Below, one piece after another: positions 23,966 to 32,745 of a stretch of DNA of 64,000 nucleotides. The stretch covers positions 1-64,000 of the forward strand of contig JAJDZU010000002.1 of NCBI GenBank assembly GCA_022824495.1, given 5' to 3'. The translations under genes were made by a program, and so were the position numbers. Source of the stretch: Chloroflexota bacterium. GTDB lineage: Bacteria; Chloroflexota; UBA11872. The notes under the pieces were generated by a model. It was not told the origin of the DNA. It did not search any database and saw only the letters and a list, made by a program, of their open reading frames with translations. How positions within the stretch are numbered: the stretch's first letter is position 1; the number at the start of each line of letters is the position of its first letter.

Positions 23966-25474
23966 CTAGGCGGTACGGCCCCAGCGCTCGATGCGCTTGT
24001 TCAGCAAGTCCACGTCCTGTCGCAGGATGCGGTCACCCTCGGCCACGGCCTTCTCGATTGCCTCTTCGACCGAAGCGTCGCCGGTCATGGCCGTGTGGGC
24101 GATGCCGCGCCAAGCCAGCCACTCGCCCTGGTTGGGATGGTAACCCTGCCACGTGCGGAACTCGCCGCGCACGAAGGTCGCCAACAAGTCCTGCCGCTCC
24201 GGCGGCGCCGCCAGGTTCTCGGGTGACTCCAACGCATCCCAGCGGCAGGGGAGGAAGCCACGGTCCGTGGCAGCCCGCGCCTGCATCTTGGGACCGGCCA
24301 TCCAGACCAGGAAGTCCACGACCGGCTCGACTACGCCTTGTCGTCGCGCCGAGTCGATGACGTAGTGTCCCTGGTTCGTGCGATGCACGGCCACGGTGCC
24401 GGTCACGTCACCCTTGGGCTGCGGCGCCAGCGCCCAGCGGAAGCGGTCGCCAATGCTGATCACGGCGTTGCCCTTGGCGTCGCCACGTCGCAATTCGGCC
24501 CCGATCTTGCCGGCCGAGAAGGCATCGCCAAACTCGCCCGCCAACTCGCGCTGAGCGTCAGTCGCCGGCGAAACTCCATGCCGGTGAATCAAGTCCACGG
24601 CGAACTGGTAGCCCTGGTCGCCGCCATTGTCGAAATGCTCGGTGTGGGTCCCGTCCGACGAAATGAACTGCTTGGCGCCAAAACCCCAGGAAATCGGCGT
24701 CCAGAAGTGGATGTCGCTACCGCCCGAGATTCGAGTTCCGTAGATCTCGTCGTCCGGGTCGGTGACCTGCTTGGCCGCCTCGAGCCACTCGTTGCTGTAG
24801 GTCCAGTCAGCCGACGGCTCCGAAACTCCGTATTGGTCGTAGAGGTCAATGTTGTAGTAGTGACCGCTGACGTTGCCCTGATAGGGCAGGCCGAAAGCGT
24901 GCCCCTGGAACGAGTCCACGAAGGGCCAGGTCGTGTCGTAGTTGATCGTGTAGGAGTCCGGCTCATAGATCAGGTCTTCCCCATTGAAGTTCGGGTTCCG
25001 GTCCAGCGCGTCGTTGATCTGAACGAACGACTCCTGGTGCTGCCCAAAGAACCCCCAACTCAACAGGGCCGCGGCGGGAGCGCTCCCGGCCGCGATTCGA
25101 ATGGCAAACGAGTCGTCAAAGCCCCCGCCCTGCGGCGTGAACTTGATCTTGATGTCGGGACGTTCCTGCTGGAAGTTGGCCAGTGCCCAGGTCGTCGACT
25201 TGCCGCGCACGCCGGACACATGGTCGCTGACGAACTCAAACTCAACCGTCGTGCTCGCAGGCGCCATGGCAGGAGCAGCCGTCACGACCTTCTGGACAAC
25301 GACCTCGACTTCCTTGGTCACCTCCTTGATGACTTCCTCTTCAACAATCTGCGTCACGATCTTCTCGACGACCTGGGTTTCACCACAGGCAGCCAGCGTG
25401 GCTGCGCCGGCGACGCCAACACCAAGCGCTGAACTGGCCTTTAGAAATCGCCGTCGTGTCAGATCTCGAGCCAT
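23966..25474 (-). CDS. Sugar ABC transporter solute-binding lipoprotein (family 1)
   Basis: A 502-residue protein. MARDLTRRRFLKASSALGVG is a Tat-type signal, then lipobox LAAC (Cys about residue 29). A stalk of VEKIVTQIVEEEVIKEVTKEVEVVVQKV pattern leads to the binding domain, which starts at VEFEFVSDHVSG. Landmarks shared with the protein at 11916: DIHFWTPISWGFGAKQFIS, ELAGEFGDAFSAGKIG, FLVWMAGPKMQARAATDRGF. ATG 25474 has AAGGA eight bases upstream; a longer frame to 25618 lacks support. No permease genes adjoin it. The paralogue downstream is broken, so this copy presumably carries the function. Confidence 0.87.
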   Translation of the reverse strand: MARDLTRRRFLKASSALGVGVAGAATLAACGETQVVEKIVTQIVEEEVIKEVTKEVEVVVQKVVTAAPAMAPASTTVEFEFVSDHVSGVRGKSTTWALANFQQERPDIKIKFTPQGGGFDDSFAIRIAAGSAPAAALLSWGFFGQHQESFVQINDALDRNPNFNGEDLIYEPDSYTINYDTTWPFVDSFQGHAFGLPYQGNVSGHYYNIDLYDQYGVSEPSADWTYSNEWLEAAKQVTDPDDEIYGTRISGGSDIHFWTPISWGFGAKQFISSDGTHTEHFDNGGDQGYQFAVDLIHRHGVSPATDAQRELAGEFGDAFSAGKIGAELRRGDAKGNAVISIGDRFRWALAPQPKGDVTGTVAVHRTNQGHYVIDSARRQGVVEPVVDFLVWMAGPKMQARAATDRGFLPCRWDALESPENLAAPPERQDLLATFVRGEFRTWQGYHPNQGEWLAWRGIAHTAMTGDASVEEAIEKAVAEGDRILRQDVDLLNKRIERWGRTA

Positions 25475-25668
25475 CTGCCTCATCCTTCCCTCGGTGCGCC
25501 AACCCGCCAAGGCGGGATCAACAGCGCAGTCTATACCAACATCGCATTTCCGCCCACCGTCGTCGCGGCGGAAGCGGGCCGAAGCAGAGGTCTGATCCCC
25601 AGAATCCGGTGGGCGCACTATTCGAGTCCATCTTGGCCCCGCGCCACCCGCGAATCAGTCTGAAATCG

Positions 25669-26604
25669 CTAATCCTGCGTGAGCCGCGAGCGGCTCTGCG
25701 CATCGAGATACGGCTCGCCGGCAGCGCGCACGTTTGGCTGGATTTCGGTCACGGCGGAAATGCCCACAATGCAAGTGGAGACCTCAGGATGTCCGAGCAC
25801 GTACTTGATGGCCGTATCGGTCGGCGGCTCGTCGCGAAGGTCGGCAAGAATCTCCAGGCGTTCCGCCACGGCTGCGTCGGCAGCTACTTGTGCCGGATCA
25901 TGAAAGTGCCGCCAGTCGCCCGCGTACAGGGCCTGGCGTTGCTCCGGCGTCAGGATCAGGTTGCCGCTCGCGAACGGGCTACGGGCCAAGACCCCGGCGC
26001 CTGACCCAGCCGCGACGGCGAAGAGGTCAGTCGCGGCCTCCGGATTGGCCGCGTTGAATGGCGTCTCGACGACCTGTGCACCCCAGCGCCTGACCGCCTC
26101 GGCAACGACCGAGGGGCTCGACGAGACTCCCCAGGCGCGGATTTCGCCTCGATCCTGAAGGCGGCGGAGTTCGGCAAACGGTTCCTCGCGCATCACGGCC
26201 TCCATGGGCGGGTCGTGAAGCAGGTAGACATCGATGTAGTCAGTCTGAAGCCGTTGCCGCGAGAGTTCGCAGGCGCGCCGGATCGAGGCTGCCCGGTAAT
26301 CCCGGGGCTGCTCGTCGAGCAGCATTTGGGCGCCATCGACACCTGGCAAGTATCCAGTCTTGGTAATAAAGGTGACTTCGTCACGCCGGTCTCGCAGGGC
26401 GTGGCCAAGAATCACCTCGCTGCGACCATTGCCGTAGGCCTCGGCCGTATCAAATGCGGTAATGCCGGCGTCCGCCACTGCCCGCACCAGGTCCGCGGCC
26501 TCAGGCGCGGGCATGGGGCCCCAAGCCAGACCGCCGATCTCCCAGCATCCCATTGTGAGAGCACTGACTTGTAGTCCAGTCGTACCGAGCGGTCGGCTAT
26601 TCAC
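25669..26604 (-). CDS. Aldo/keto reductase
   Basis: A 311-residue TIM-barrel NADPH-dependent oxidoreductase. Conserved elements in order: GTTGLQVSALTMGCW, catalytic Asp/Tyr in FDTAEAYGNGRSE, Lys in FITKTG, His in YLLHDPP, cofactor-end NAAN and the C-terminal KYVLGHPEVSTCIVGIS, which contacts the NADP phosphate. It is most like the AKR branch that reduces sugars, aldehydes or glycerol-like substrates. It is the last gene before the alpha/beta hydrolase on this strand (18-bp gap), so both may be cotranscribed with the catabolic block. Confidence 0.9.
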   Translation of the reverse strand: MNSRPLGTTGLQVSALTMGCWEIGGLAWGPMPAPEAADLVRAVADAGITAFDTAEAYGNGRSEVILGHALRDRRDEVTFITKTGYLPGVDGAQMLLDEQPRDYRAASIRRACELSRQRLQTDYIDVYLLHDPPMEAVMREEPFAELRRLQDRGEIRAWGVSSSPSVVAEAVRRWGAQVVETPFNAANPEAATDLFAVAAGSGAGVLARSPFASGNLILTPEQRQALYAGDWRHFHDPAQVAADAAVAERLEILADLRDEPPTDTAIKYVLGHPEVSTCIVGISAVTEIQPNVRAAGEPYLDAQSRSRLTQD

Positions 26605-26622
26605 AGCGGCCTCCTTTCAGAG

Positions 26623-27411
26623 TCAAGCGACAAATCGCTCCACCCAGCGCATGAGATCATCGCCGACGGATTGCCAGCCGGGTTCGAGGTTCAGCATATG
26701 TCCGCGTCCCTGATAGAAGGTTGGAATCACGCGGTAGCGCGCGGCGATTCGGCGCGTGACCCACGGAACGATTACTGGATCCTCATCGCCGGCGCCGACG
26801 AAGACTGGACACCGGATCTGCGAAGCCCTGACGACTGGTGGCCAAAACGCCAACTGCCGAGCAAGGCGTCGCGGCTCAGGCACACGGTAAGAGGTCACCG
26901 CGGCTCGCTGCTCATCATCCAGCCGCTCCAGGAATGCATCATCAGCGAACGGATGCAGTGGGTCAGAGTTGAATGGTCGACCAAAGAAGTTGCGGAAGCC
27001 GGTCATCAGAATTGATAGCCGAGGAATCACCGGGATGCCAAACGACGGAGCACTCGACAGAAGTGCGAGACCGGATGGATGGGACATCGTGGCGGCGATC
27101 TGCGCAACCAGGCCGCCCATGCTCTGCCCGACGAGTACCGGAGTGCCCAACGCCTGCGCCGCCGCGGTCACGTCGTCCGCATAGTCTCGGAGACCCAGGC
27201 CTTCCAGTTGCCGATGATCGGATTCTGGTTGGTGGTGCCTCAGCCACACCGCAAACGTCTCATAGCCCTCCGCCGCCAGATACGCGCCGAATTGCTTCCA
27301 GACGTGCGCACCCACCCAGATGCCATGAATGGCGAGTATCGTCTGGGGCGCCCGGAGATCAGTCGTGGGCCAATGCAGCGCCCGTAGTGGACCGAGAGTG
27401 ACCGTCTGCAT
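26623..27411 (-). CDS. Alpha/beta hydrolase
   Basis: A 262-residue protein. Oxyanion-hole HGIWVGAHVWK near residue 31, nucleophile elbow GQSMGGL (Ser near 98), acid in VGAGDEDPVIV and catalytic His in GRGHMLNLEPGW near the end, so the triad is complete. No signal peptide. Probable esterase or lactone hydrolase; the substrate is unknown. Divergent from livG at 27501 with an 89-bp spacer, which must hold both promoters. Confidence 0.87.
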   Translation of the reverse strand: MQTVTLGPLRALHWPTTDLRAPQTILAIHGIWVGAHVWKQFGAYLAAEGYETFAVWLRHHQPESDHRQLEGLGLRDYADDVTAAAQALGTPVLVGQSMGGLVAQIAATMSHPSGLALLSSAPSFGIPVIPRLSILMTGFRNFFGRPFNSDPLHPFADDAFLERLDDEQRAAVTSYRVPEPRRLARQLAFWPPVVRASQIRCPVFVGAGDEDPVIVPWVTRRIAARYRVIPTFYQGRGHMLNLEPGWQSVGDDLMRWVERFVA

Positions 27412-27500
27412 CTGATATATGGTACGGAGCGCATCAGTGTTCGGAACCTCGACTCCCAGGCAATGCGGTCCGTGCGGTCCGGGATGAAGGCGCGAGCGAA

Positions 27501-28289
27501 TTGACAGACTCGTCTCCGATCCTCCAGGTGTGTAACGTCACCAAGGACTTCGGCGGCGTTCGAGCAGTGGATCGGTGCACGCTGGATGTGATGCCGGGCA
27601 CGATTACCGGGCTGATCGGACCCAACGGCGCCGGAAAGACCACGCTCTTCAATCTGGCGGCCGGCGACCTGTCCCCGACCAGCGGGCAGATCCTCTTTGA
27701 CGGAATGGTCATCAGTGGACTGCAGCCGCACCAGACGTTCTCACGCGGACTGATGCGCACATTCCAGATACCCAGGGAACTGCGGCGGATGACCGTGCTG
27801 GAGAATCTGATGCTGGTGCCGGCCCGGCAGTCGGGTGAGCGCCTGTGGTCGACGTGGCTGACGCCCTGGAAGGTCGCGAGGCAGGAACGTCAGATTCAGG
27901 CCCGGGCGCTGGACGTCCTGGAACTCGTGAATCTCTCTCACCTGGCAAATGAGTTGGCCGGCAATTTATCGGGCGGCCAGAAGAAGCTGCTGGAGTTGGC
28001 TCGAACGCTGATGGCCAAGCCCAAGATGGTGCTTCTCGACGAGCCGGGAGCAGGTATCAACCGAACCCTCCTCCGCGATCTCTCAGCCAACATTGTGCGG
28101 GCCAGCGTCGAGCGAAATGTGACGTTTCTCATCATCGAGCACGACATGCGCTTTGTGATGACGATGTGTGATCCGGTGATCGTAATGGCCAATGGATCCG
28201 TCATTTCGGAAGGGACGCCGTCGGCGATACAGCGCGACCCACAAGTGCTGGAGGCCTATCTGGGCGGTCGGATCAGTGGCCCTGCTTGA
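27501..28289 (+). CDS. livG: Branched-chain amino-acid-type ABC transporter ATP-binding protein LivG
   Basis: A 262-residue ABC ATPase starting at TTG 27501. Walker A GPNGAGKTT (about 34), family insertion TFQIPRELRRMTVLEN, signature LSGGQKK, Walker B KMVLLDEPGAG, H-loop IIEHDM. Energises uptake of branched-chain amino acids, amides or related compounds together with LivF, LivH and LivM, encoded next in the same direction with overlaps or short gaps. Its 3' end overlaps livF by 14 bp. Confidence 0.92.
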   Translation: MTDSSPILQVCNVTKDFGGVRAVDRCTLDVMPGTITGLIGPNGAGKTTLFNLAAGDLSPTSGQILFDGMVISGLQPHQTFSRGLMRTFQIPRELRRMTVLENLMLVPARQSGERLWSTWLTPWKVARQERQIQARALDVLELVNLSHLANELAGNLSGGQKKLLELARTLMAKPKMVLLDEPGAGINRTLLRDLSANIVRASVERNVTFLIIEHDMRFVMTMCDPVIVMANGSVISEGTPSAIQRDPQVLEAYLGGRISGPA

Positions 28290-28980
28290 GGCATCGAGTG
28301 TTGTGGCCGGATACGGCGAGACCGAAATCCTGCACGGAGTTTCGATCGCGGTGAACACGGGCGAAATAGTGACGATCATCGGACCCAACGGCTGCGGAAA
28401 GTCAACGCTCATGAAGGCGATCGTCGGTCTGGTGCGAATCCGGGCCGGCTCGGTGCACTTTCGCGGTGTCGACATTTCCGATCAGGACCCGGAGCAGACC
28501 GTGCGAAGCGGGCTCTGCTACGTGCCGCAGACGGACAACGTCTTTCCATCCATGACGATTCGTGAAAACCTCGAGATTGGCGCCTTCGTGCGCCGTGACG
28601 ATTACCAGTTCCGCATCGACGAGATGTTTGAGTTGTTTCCCGATCTACAACGCAGCGCACGTCTAAAGGCGGGAACCCTCTCGGGCGGACAGCGTCAGAT
28701 GTTGGCGATTGCCAGGGCGCTGATGCTGGACCCGGTGCTCCTGCTCCTCGACGAACCGTCCGCCGGTCTGGCACCTGCCCTGGTGGAAGGTGTGTTCAAG
28801 CGAATAAGAGATATCAACGGCACCGGTGTATCCATTCTTCTGGTCGAACAGAACGCCAGGGAGTCACTGCGCATATCCGATCGTGGCTACGTGCTTTCGG
28901 GCGGTGTCAATCAACTCCAGGACACTGGACCGGCCTTGCTTGATAGTCCAGAGGTCGGCCGCGTGTATCTCGGCGGCTAG
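28276..28980 (+). CDS. livF: Branched-chain amino-acid-type ABC transporter ATP-binding protein LivF
   Basis: A 234-residue ABC ATPase from GTG 28276, inside the end of livG, matching the usual LivF length; an upstream ATG at 28192 would add 28 unrelated residues. Walker A GPNGCGKST, signature LSGGQRQM, Walker B VLLLLDEPSAGLAP, H-loop LVEQN. Second ATPase of the importer. Confidence 0.92.
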   Translation: MALLEASSVVAGYGETEILHGVSIAVNTGEIVTIIGPNGCGKSTLMKAIVGLVRIRAGSVHFRGVDISDQDPEQTVRSGLCYVPQTDNVFPSMTIRENLEIGAFVRRDDYQFRIDEMFELFPDLQRSARLKAGTLSGGQRQMLAIARALMLDPVLLLLDEPSAGLAPALVEGVFKRIRDINGTGVSILLVEQNARESLRISDRGYVLSGGVNQLQDTGPALLDSPEVGRVYLGG

Positions 28981-28990
28981 GACGAAGCTC

Positions 28991-30046
28991 ATGAGTTTAG
29001 TTTCGTCCCGGCCACAGAACTTCGCCCGGACTTCGCGGCGCTATCTGCGACGCATTGGACTCAGGATGTCGCCGGGCCGCATCTCCGCCTTGCTCGCTGC
29101 TGGACTCCTGATCCTGGGTTTCTTGCCCTTCATCAAATTAGGGCTCGTCGTAAACGGGCTGATCCTCGGATCTGTGATTGCCCTGGGCGCGATCGGGCTG
29201 ACGCTCGTTTACGGAATCCTGAAGCTAGGAAATTTTGCTCACGGAGACTACATGGCGTTCGGAGCTTACGTTGCCTTCTTCATCGTCGACGGAGTGCTCC
29301 CGCGAGTTGGTATTGAAGGCGCGGGCCTTGGTCCCTTTACGTTCGGTTTTCCCGTACTGATTGCCCTTCCACTCTCGGCAATGGTGGTGGCACTGGGAGC
29401 TATCGCCCTCGACCTCCTGATCTACCGCAGATTGCGGGATCGAGGAGCGAGCACCGCCATCCTCATGATGGCGTCGCTGGGCGTCGCAATTGCCATTCGT
29501 GGGCTGGTCCAGCTGATCTGGACAGGTAACACGCAGCACTATCCGAGAGAGTCCCGACAGGTCTTTCACTTGCCAATGGACGTTCGCATTCCACCCGATG
29601 GAATGTTTGTCGCCCTCGTCGCCGTGATCCTGGTGGCCGGTGTCTACTTGCTGCTCACCTATACAAAGATGGGCAAGGCCATGCGGGCGACCTCGGACAA
29701 TCCGACGCTCGCGCTCGTGTCCGGAATCAACACTAAGCAGGTTGTCTGGTGGACGTGGGGGATCGGTGGTGCACTCGCCGCGATCGCTGGAGTTCTTCTG
29801 GCGGTCGTTCAGGCGCAGCTGCTTCCGATCATGGGCTGGAAGTTCCTGATACCGCTGTTTGCCGCTGTGATCCTCGGCGGAATCGGCAACCCCTACGGGG
29901 CGCTCATCGGAGCCCTGGTTGTTGGCGTGAGCATGGAGCTGTCCACCCAGTGGATCAATCCCAGCTATAAGCCGGCGGTAGCCTTCGCCATCATGATCGG
30001 CGTCCTGCTGGCACGGCCCCGTGGCATCTTTGGCGACGCGCAGTAG
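28991..30046 (+). CDS. livH: Branched-chain amino-acid-type ABC transporter permease LivH
   Basis: A 351-residue inner-membrane protein with about eight hydrophobic segments, starting after a basic N-terminal tail (SRRYLRRIGLRMSPGR). Characteristic LivH stretches: LGAIGLTLVYGILKLGNFAHGD near residue 65 and the cytoplasmic coupling loop MGKAMRATSDNPTLALVSGI. ATG 28991 is 10 bp after livF. Ends 12 bp before livM. Confidence 0.9.
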   Translation: MSLVSSRPQNFARTSRRYLRRIGLRMSPGRISALLAAGLLILGFLPFIKLGLVVNGLILGSVIALGAIGLTLVYGILKLGNFAHGDYMAFGAYVAFFIVDGVLPRVGIEGAGLGPFTFGFPVLIALPLSAMVVALGAIALDLLIYRRLRDRGASTAILMMASLGVAIAIRGLVQLIWTGNTQHYPRESRQVFHLPMDVRIPPDGMFVALVAVILVAGVYLLLTYTKMGKAMRATSDNPTLALVSGINTKQVVWWTWGIGGALAAIAGVLLAVVQAQLLPIMGWKFLIPLFAAVILGGIGNPYGALIGALVVGVSMELSTQWINPSYKPAVAFAIMIGVLLARPRGIFGDAQ

Positions 30047-30058
30047 TGGATCAGTTGC

Positions 30059-31075
30059 ATGGACATTAGCGGCGTCATCGACTACCTGATCGGCTTTACG
30101 ATCATGGCAATAATCTACGCAATTTTCGCATTGGGCCTCAATGTTCACTGGGGATTCACCGGCCTGTTCAATATTGGTATTGCCGGTTTCTTTGCCCTTG
30201 GCGCCTATACGGCGGCTCTTCTGACATCACCGCCACCGGACCCGGACCAATTTGAGGACTTCATCTTCGGCGGCGACCTTGCAAATCAAGGCCTGCTTGA
30301 CCTAGGCGTGGATGCGTGGTTCTTTCTGGGACTAGCGGCGGCGGCAGTGGTTTGCGGGCTGGTCGCCCTGATAGTCGGCACGATCACGCTGCGGTTGAAC
30401 GACGACTACTTGTCGATCGCCACGCTCGGAATCGCCGAGAGCGTCCGCTTCTTTTTCCTGAACGAGAAATGGGCCGCCAACGGCTCGAAAGGTCTCTACC
30501 GCATTCCCAAGTTTCTGGGGGATGTGGTCGCGCCCGAGAACTATGACTATCTCTACGTCGTCGTCGCGCTCGTCATCTTGCTAATCCTATTCGCCGCCGT
30601 GCAGCGCGCGGTCAGGTCACCATGGGGCCGCGTGCTTCGTGCCATCCGCGAGGATGAAGTCGCGACGGCTGCGAGCGGCAAGAACGTCTTTCACTTCAAG
30701 CTTCAGTCGTTCGTCTTCGGCGCCATGATCATGGGAATCGGCGGCGCGCTGTTCGCCCACCACGTTCGATTCCTCTCGCCGCTGACCTTCGATCCGCTGC
30801 TTGCCACCTTTGTGATTTGGGCAATGCTGATGGTGGGCGGATCGGGAAACAATCTTGGCGCGGTATTAGGAGCCTTTGTGGTGTGGGGCGTCTGGGCCGG
30901 TACACAGTTTCTCCCGGGCGTTTTCTCCGATCCGAGTTTCCGCCTGCTCATGATCGGCGTGCTCATCGTCGCCATCATGCTGTTGCGCCCGGGCGGGCTG
31001 TTAGGCGAGTGGCGGCGAATCGTTGCGAGTCGCCCGGCCTCGGCGGCCGCCCGAGACTCAACTGACCCCGGCTAG
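30059..31075 (+). CDS. livM: Branched-chain amino-acid-type ABC transporter permease LivM
   Basis: A 338-residue membrane protein. LivM signatures: LGLNVHWGFTGLFNIGIAGF in the first third, LRLNDDYLSIATLGIAES, coupling loop SPWGRVLRAIREDEVATAASGKN and a final hydrophobic run ending LLRPGGLLGEWRR. Completes the transport complex; the binding protein is encoded convergently at 31217, separated by a shared hairpin. Confidence 0.9.
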   Translation: MDISGVIDYLIGFTIMAIIYAIFALGLNVHWGFTGLFNIGIAGFFALGAYTAALLTSPPPDPDQFEDFIFGGDLANQGLLDLGVDAWFFLGLAAAAVVCGLVALIVGTITLRLNDDYLSIATLGIAESVRFFFLNEKWAANGSKGLYRIPKFLGDVVAPENYDYLYVVVALVILLILFAAVQRAVRSPWGRVLRAIREDEVATAASGKNVFHFKLQSFVFGAMIMGIGGALFAHHVRFLSPLTFDPLLATFVIWAMLMVGGSGNNLGAVLGAFVVWGVWAGTQFLPGVFSDPSFRLLMIGVLIVAIMLLRPGGLLGEWRRIVASRPASAAARDSTDPG

Positions 31076-31164
31076 ATTCCACCGGAACGCTTGGAGCAAT
31101 TTAGTCGATGAGGCCTTATCCGGCTTCGCCGGAGCCTGATTCCTGCGACGGCAAGGAAATATGA

Positions 31165-31195
31165 ACAAGGGGCGGCTCCCAGAGCCGCCCCTTGT
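31165..31195. terminator. Bidirectional terminator between livM and the binding protein
   Basis: 13-bp stem ACAAGGGGCGGCT (31165-31177)/AGCCGCCCCTTGT (31183-31195) with 5-nt loop, placed between two converging genes and flanked by A/T-richer bases on the right. Confidence 0.8.
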
Positions 31196-31216
31196 GTTCA
31201 TGCGGAGTGGTGCGAA

Positions 31217-32635
31217 CTAGGGTAGTTCGAACCTGCCGGTGGACGTCACGGCGTCGCCTTCGACCGTCCAGACCTCGATCGGTCCGGATACGTCGCCGTT
31301 TTCATCAAAGTCCACGGGGCCGGAGGCGCCCTCGTAGTTGATGTCCTGACCGCTGGCGATCAGGGCCAGGGCCTCTTGGATGCCAGCCGCGCCGGGGCCA
31401 ACGATTTCGCCCGGAGGGTTGGCTACGTCGCGCAGCGCGTCGCGGATGGCCACGGAGTCTGTCGTCGTGCCGGCCTTGGCGGCCGCGAGCGCGATCAGCA
31501 CCACGGCATCGTAGGTCTCGGCCAGATACGGCTCCTGGGGCGCTTCCACGCCGAAGGTCAGAGTGTAGGAGTTGTAGAACGCCTGGCGATCGGGGCTATC
31601 GGGGGCTCCGGGCGCGGTGCCCAGGGTGCCGTCAAGCCTGCCGCCTCCGATGGCTTGCACCATGTCATCGGACTTCACGCCGTCCACGAAAAGGAACGTA
31701 TCCGCGTAATCGCCTTCCAGGGCTTCGCGAAGGTAGATCTCAGCCTGTCCCGGATAGCTGACGGTGACCAGTACGTCCGGGTCGCCGTCAGTGGCCTTCT
31801 CCAGCTCAGACGTGAATGTCGGCTGGCTGTCCTCGTGCGGTACCGAGGCCGTGACTGTCCCGCCCAGTTCAGTAAATGTCTGGGTGAATCGTTCGGCCAG
31901 GCCCTGCCCGTAGGCGTTGTTGATGTACATGATCCCGGCGCTCTTGTAGCCCTGCTCCCAGGCCAGGCGACCGAGGACGACGCCTTGCGCCGCGTCCGAA
32001 ACGGTTGTTCGGAAGAGGAAATCGTCGTCGTCAAGTGCGGTGATGCTGGGCGCCGTGGAGGAGTGCGAGATCTGAAGCGTCTGGTTCGGCGCGGTTACCG
32101 AGGTGGCCACCGGAATCGTCACACCGCTGGCCAATGCACCGACGATGGCTGCCACGCTCTCAACGTCCACCAGCGCACGGGCTGCGTCGACGCCCTGCAC
32201 GGGGTTGACGCCGGTGTCGCGGCTGATAATGACGACGGATCCGCCCTGAATCCCTCCAGCGCGGTTGACGTGGCTGGCGGCGAGATCGGCGGCGTTGCCG
32301 TGGGATACGCCGAAGTAGGACAGCGAACCGGTAAGCGCGTTGAGGTGCCCGATGATCAACGGCGGAAGCATCTGGGCTTCCTGCATGACCTCGACGGTCA
32401 CCTGCCGGACGACTTCGACCGGTTTTTCGACCTCTACTACGCGGACTACTTCCTGGACGACCGGCCGTTCGACTTCAACGGTGACTACCCGTTCGACTTC
32501 GACGGTGACGGCTTTCTCGACTTCGACGGTCCTTACGACCTCGCTTGGAGCTCCGTCGCTCTCGCCGCATGCCACCAGGACGATGGCAAGTACAGCGATC
32601 AGCAGCACGGATACAAGCCTGAATCTCCTAAACAT
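31217..32635 (-). CDS. livK: Branched-chain amino-acid-type ABC transporter substrate-binding lipoprotein
   Basis: A 472-residue precursor. ATG 32635 has GGGGAG just upstream. Sec-type signal with hydrophobic VSVLLIAVLAIVL and lipobox VAC. A stalk of VEVEKAVTVEVERVVTVEVE type follows, about 60 residues. The Periplas_BP_6 domain opens IGHLNALTGSLSYFG and contains ASHVNRAGGIQGG, VGALASGVTIPVA, GIMYINNAYGQGLAERF and YDAVVLIALAAAKAG. Receptor for the LivGFHM complex on the other strand. The stalk type is shared with the sugar-binding proteins although the domains are unrelated. Confidence 0.9.
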   Translation of the reverse strand: MFRRFRLVSVLLIAVLAIVLVACGESDGAPSEVVRTVEVEKAVTVEVERVVTVEVERPVVQEVVRVVEVEKPVEVVRQVTVEVMQEAQMLPPLIIGHLNALTGSLSYFGVSHGNAADLAASHVNRAGGIQGGSVVIISRDTGVNPVQGVDAARALVDVESVAAIVGALASGVTIPVATSVTAPNQTLQISHSSTAPSITALDDDDFLFRTTVSDAAQGVVLGRLAWEQGYKSAGIMYINNAYGQGLAERFTQTFTELGGTVTASVPHEDSQPTFTSELEKATDGDPDVLVTVSYPGQAEIYLREALEGDYADTFLFVDGVKSDDMVQAIGGGRLDGTLGTAPGAPDSPDRQAFYNSYTLTFGVEAPQEPYLAETYDAVVLIALAAAKAGTTTDSVAIRDALRDVANPPGEIVGPGAAGIQEALALIASGQDINYEGASGPVDFDENGDVSGPIEVWTVEGDAVTSTGRFELP

Positions 32636-32745
32636 CAACTCCCCTTTCGACGACCGGTTCGCCCGTATGAACGACTATGCATGCGGTCCTTCCACATCCG
32701 GCCACGCTGAATGTACTAGGCGGTGTCAAGTCAATCGCCTAACCA

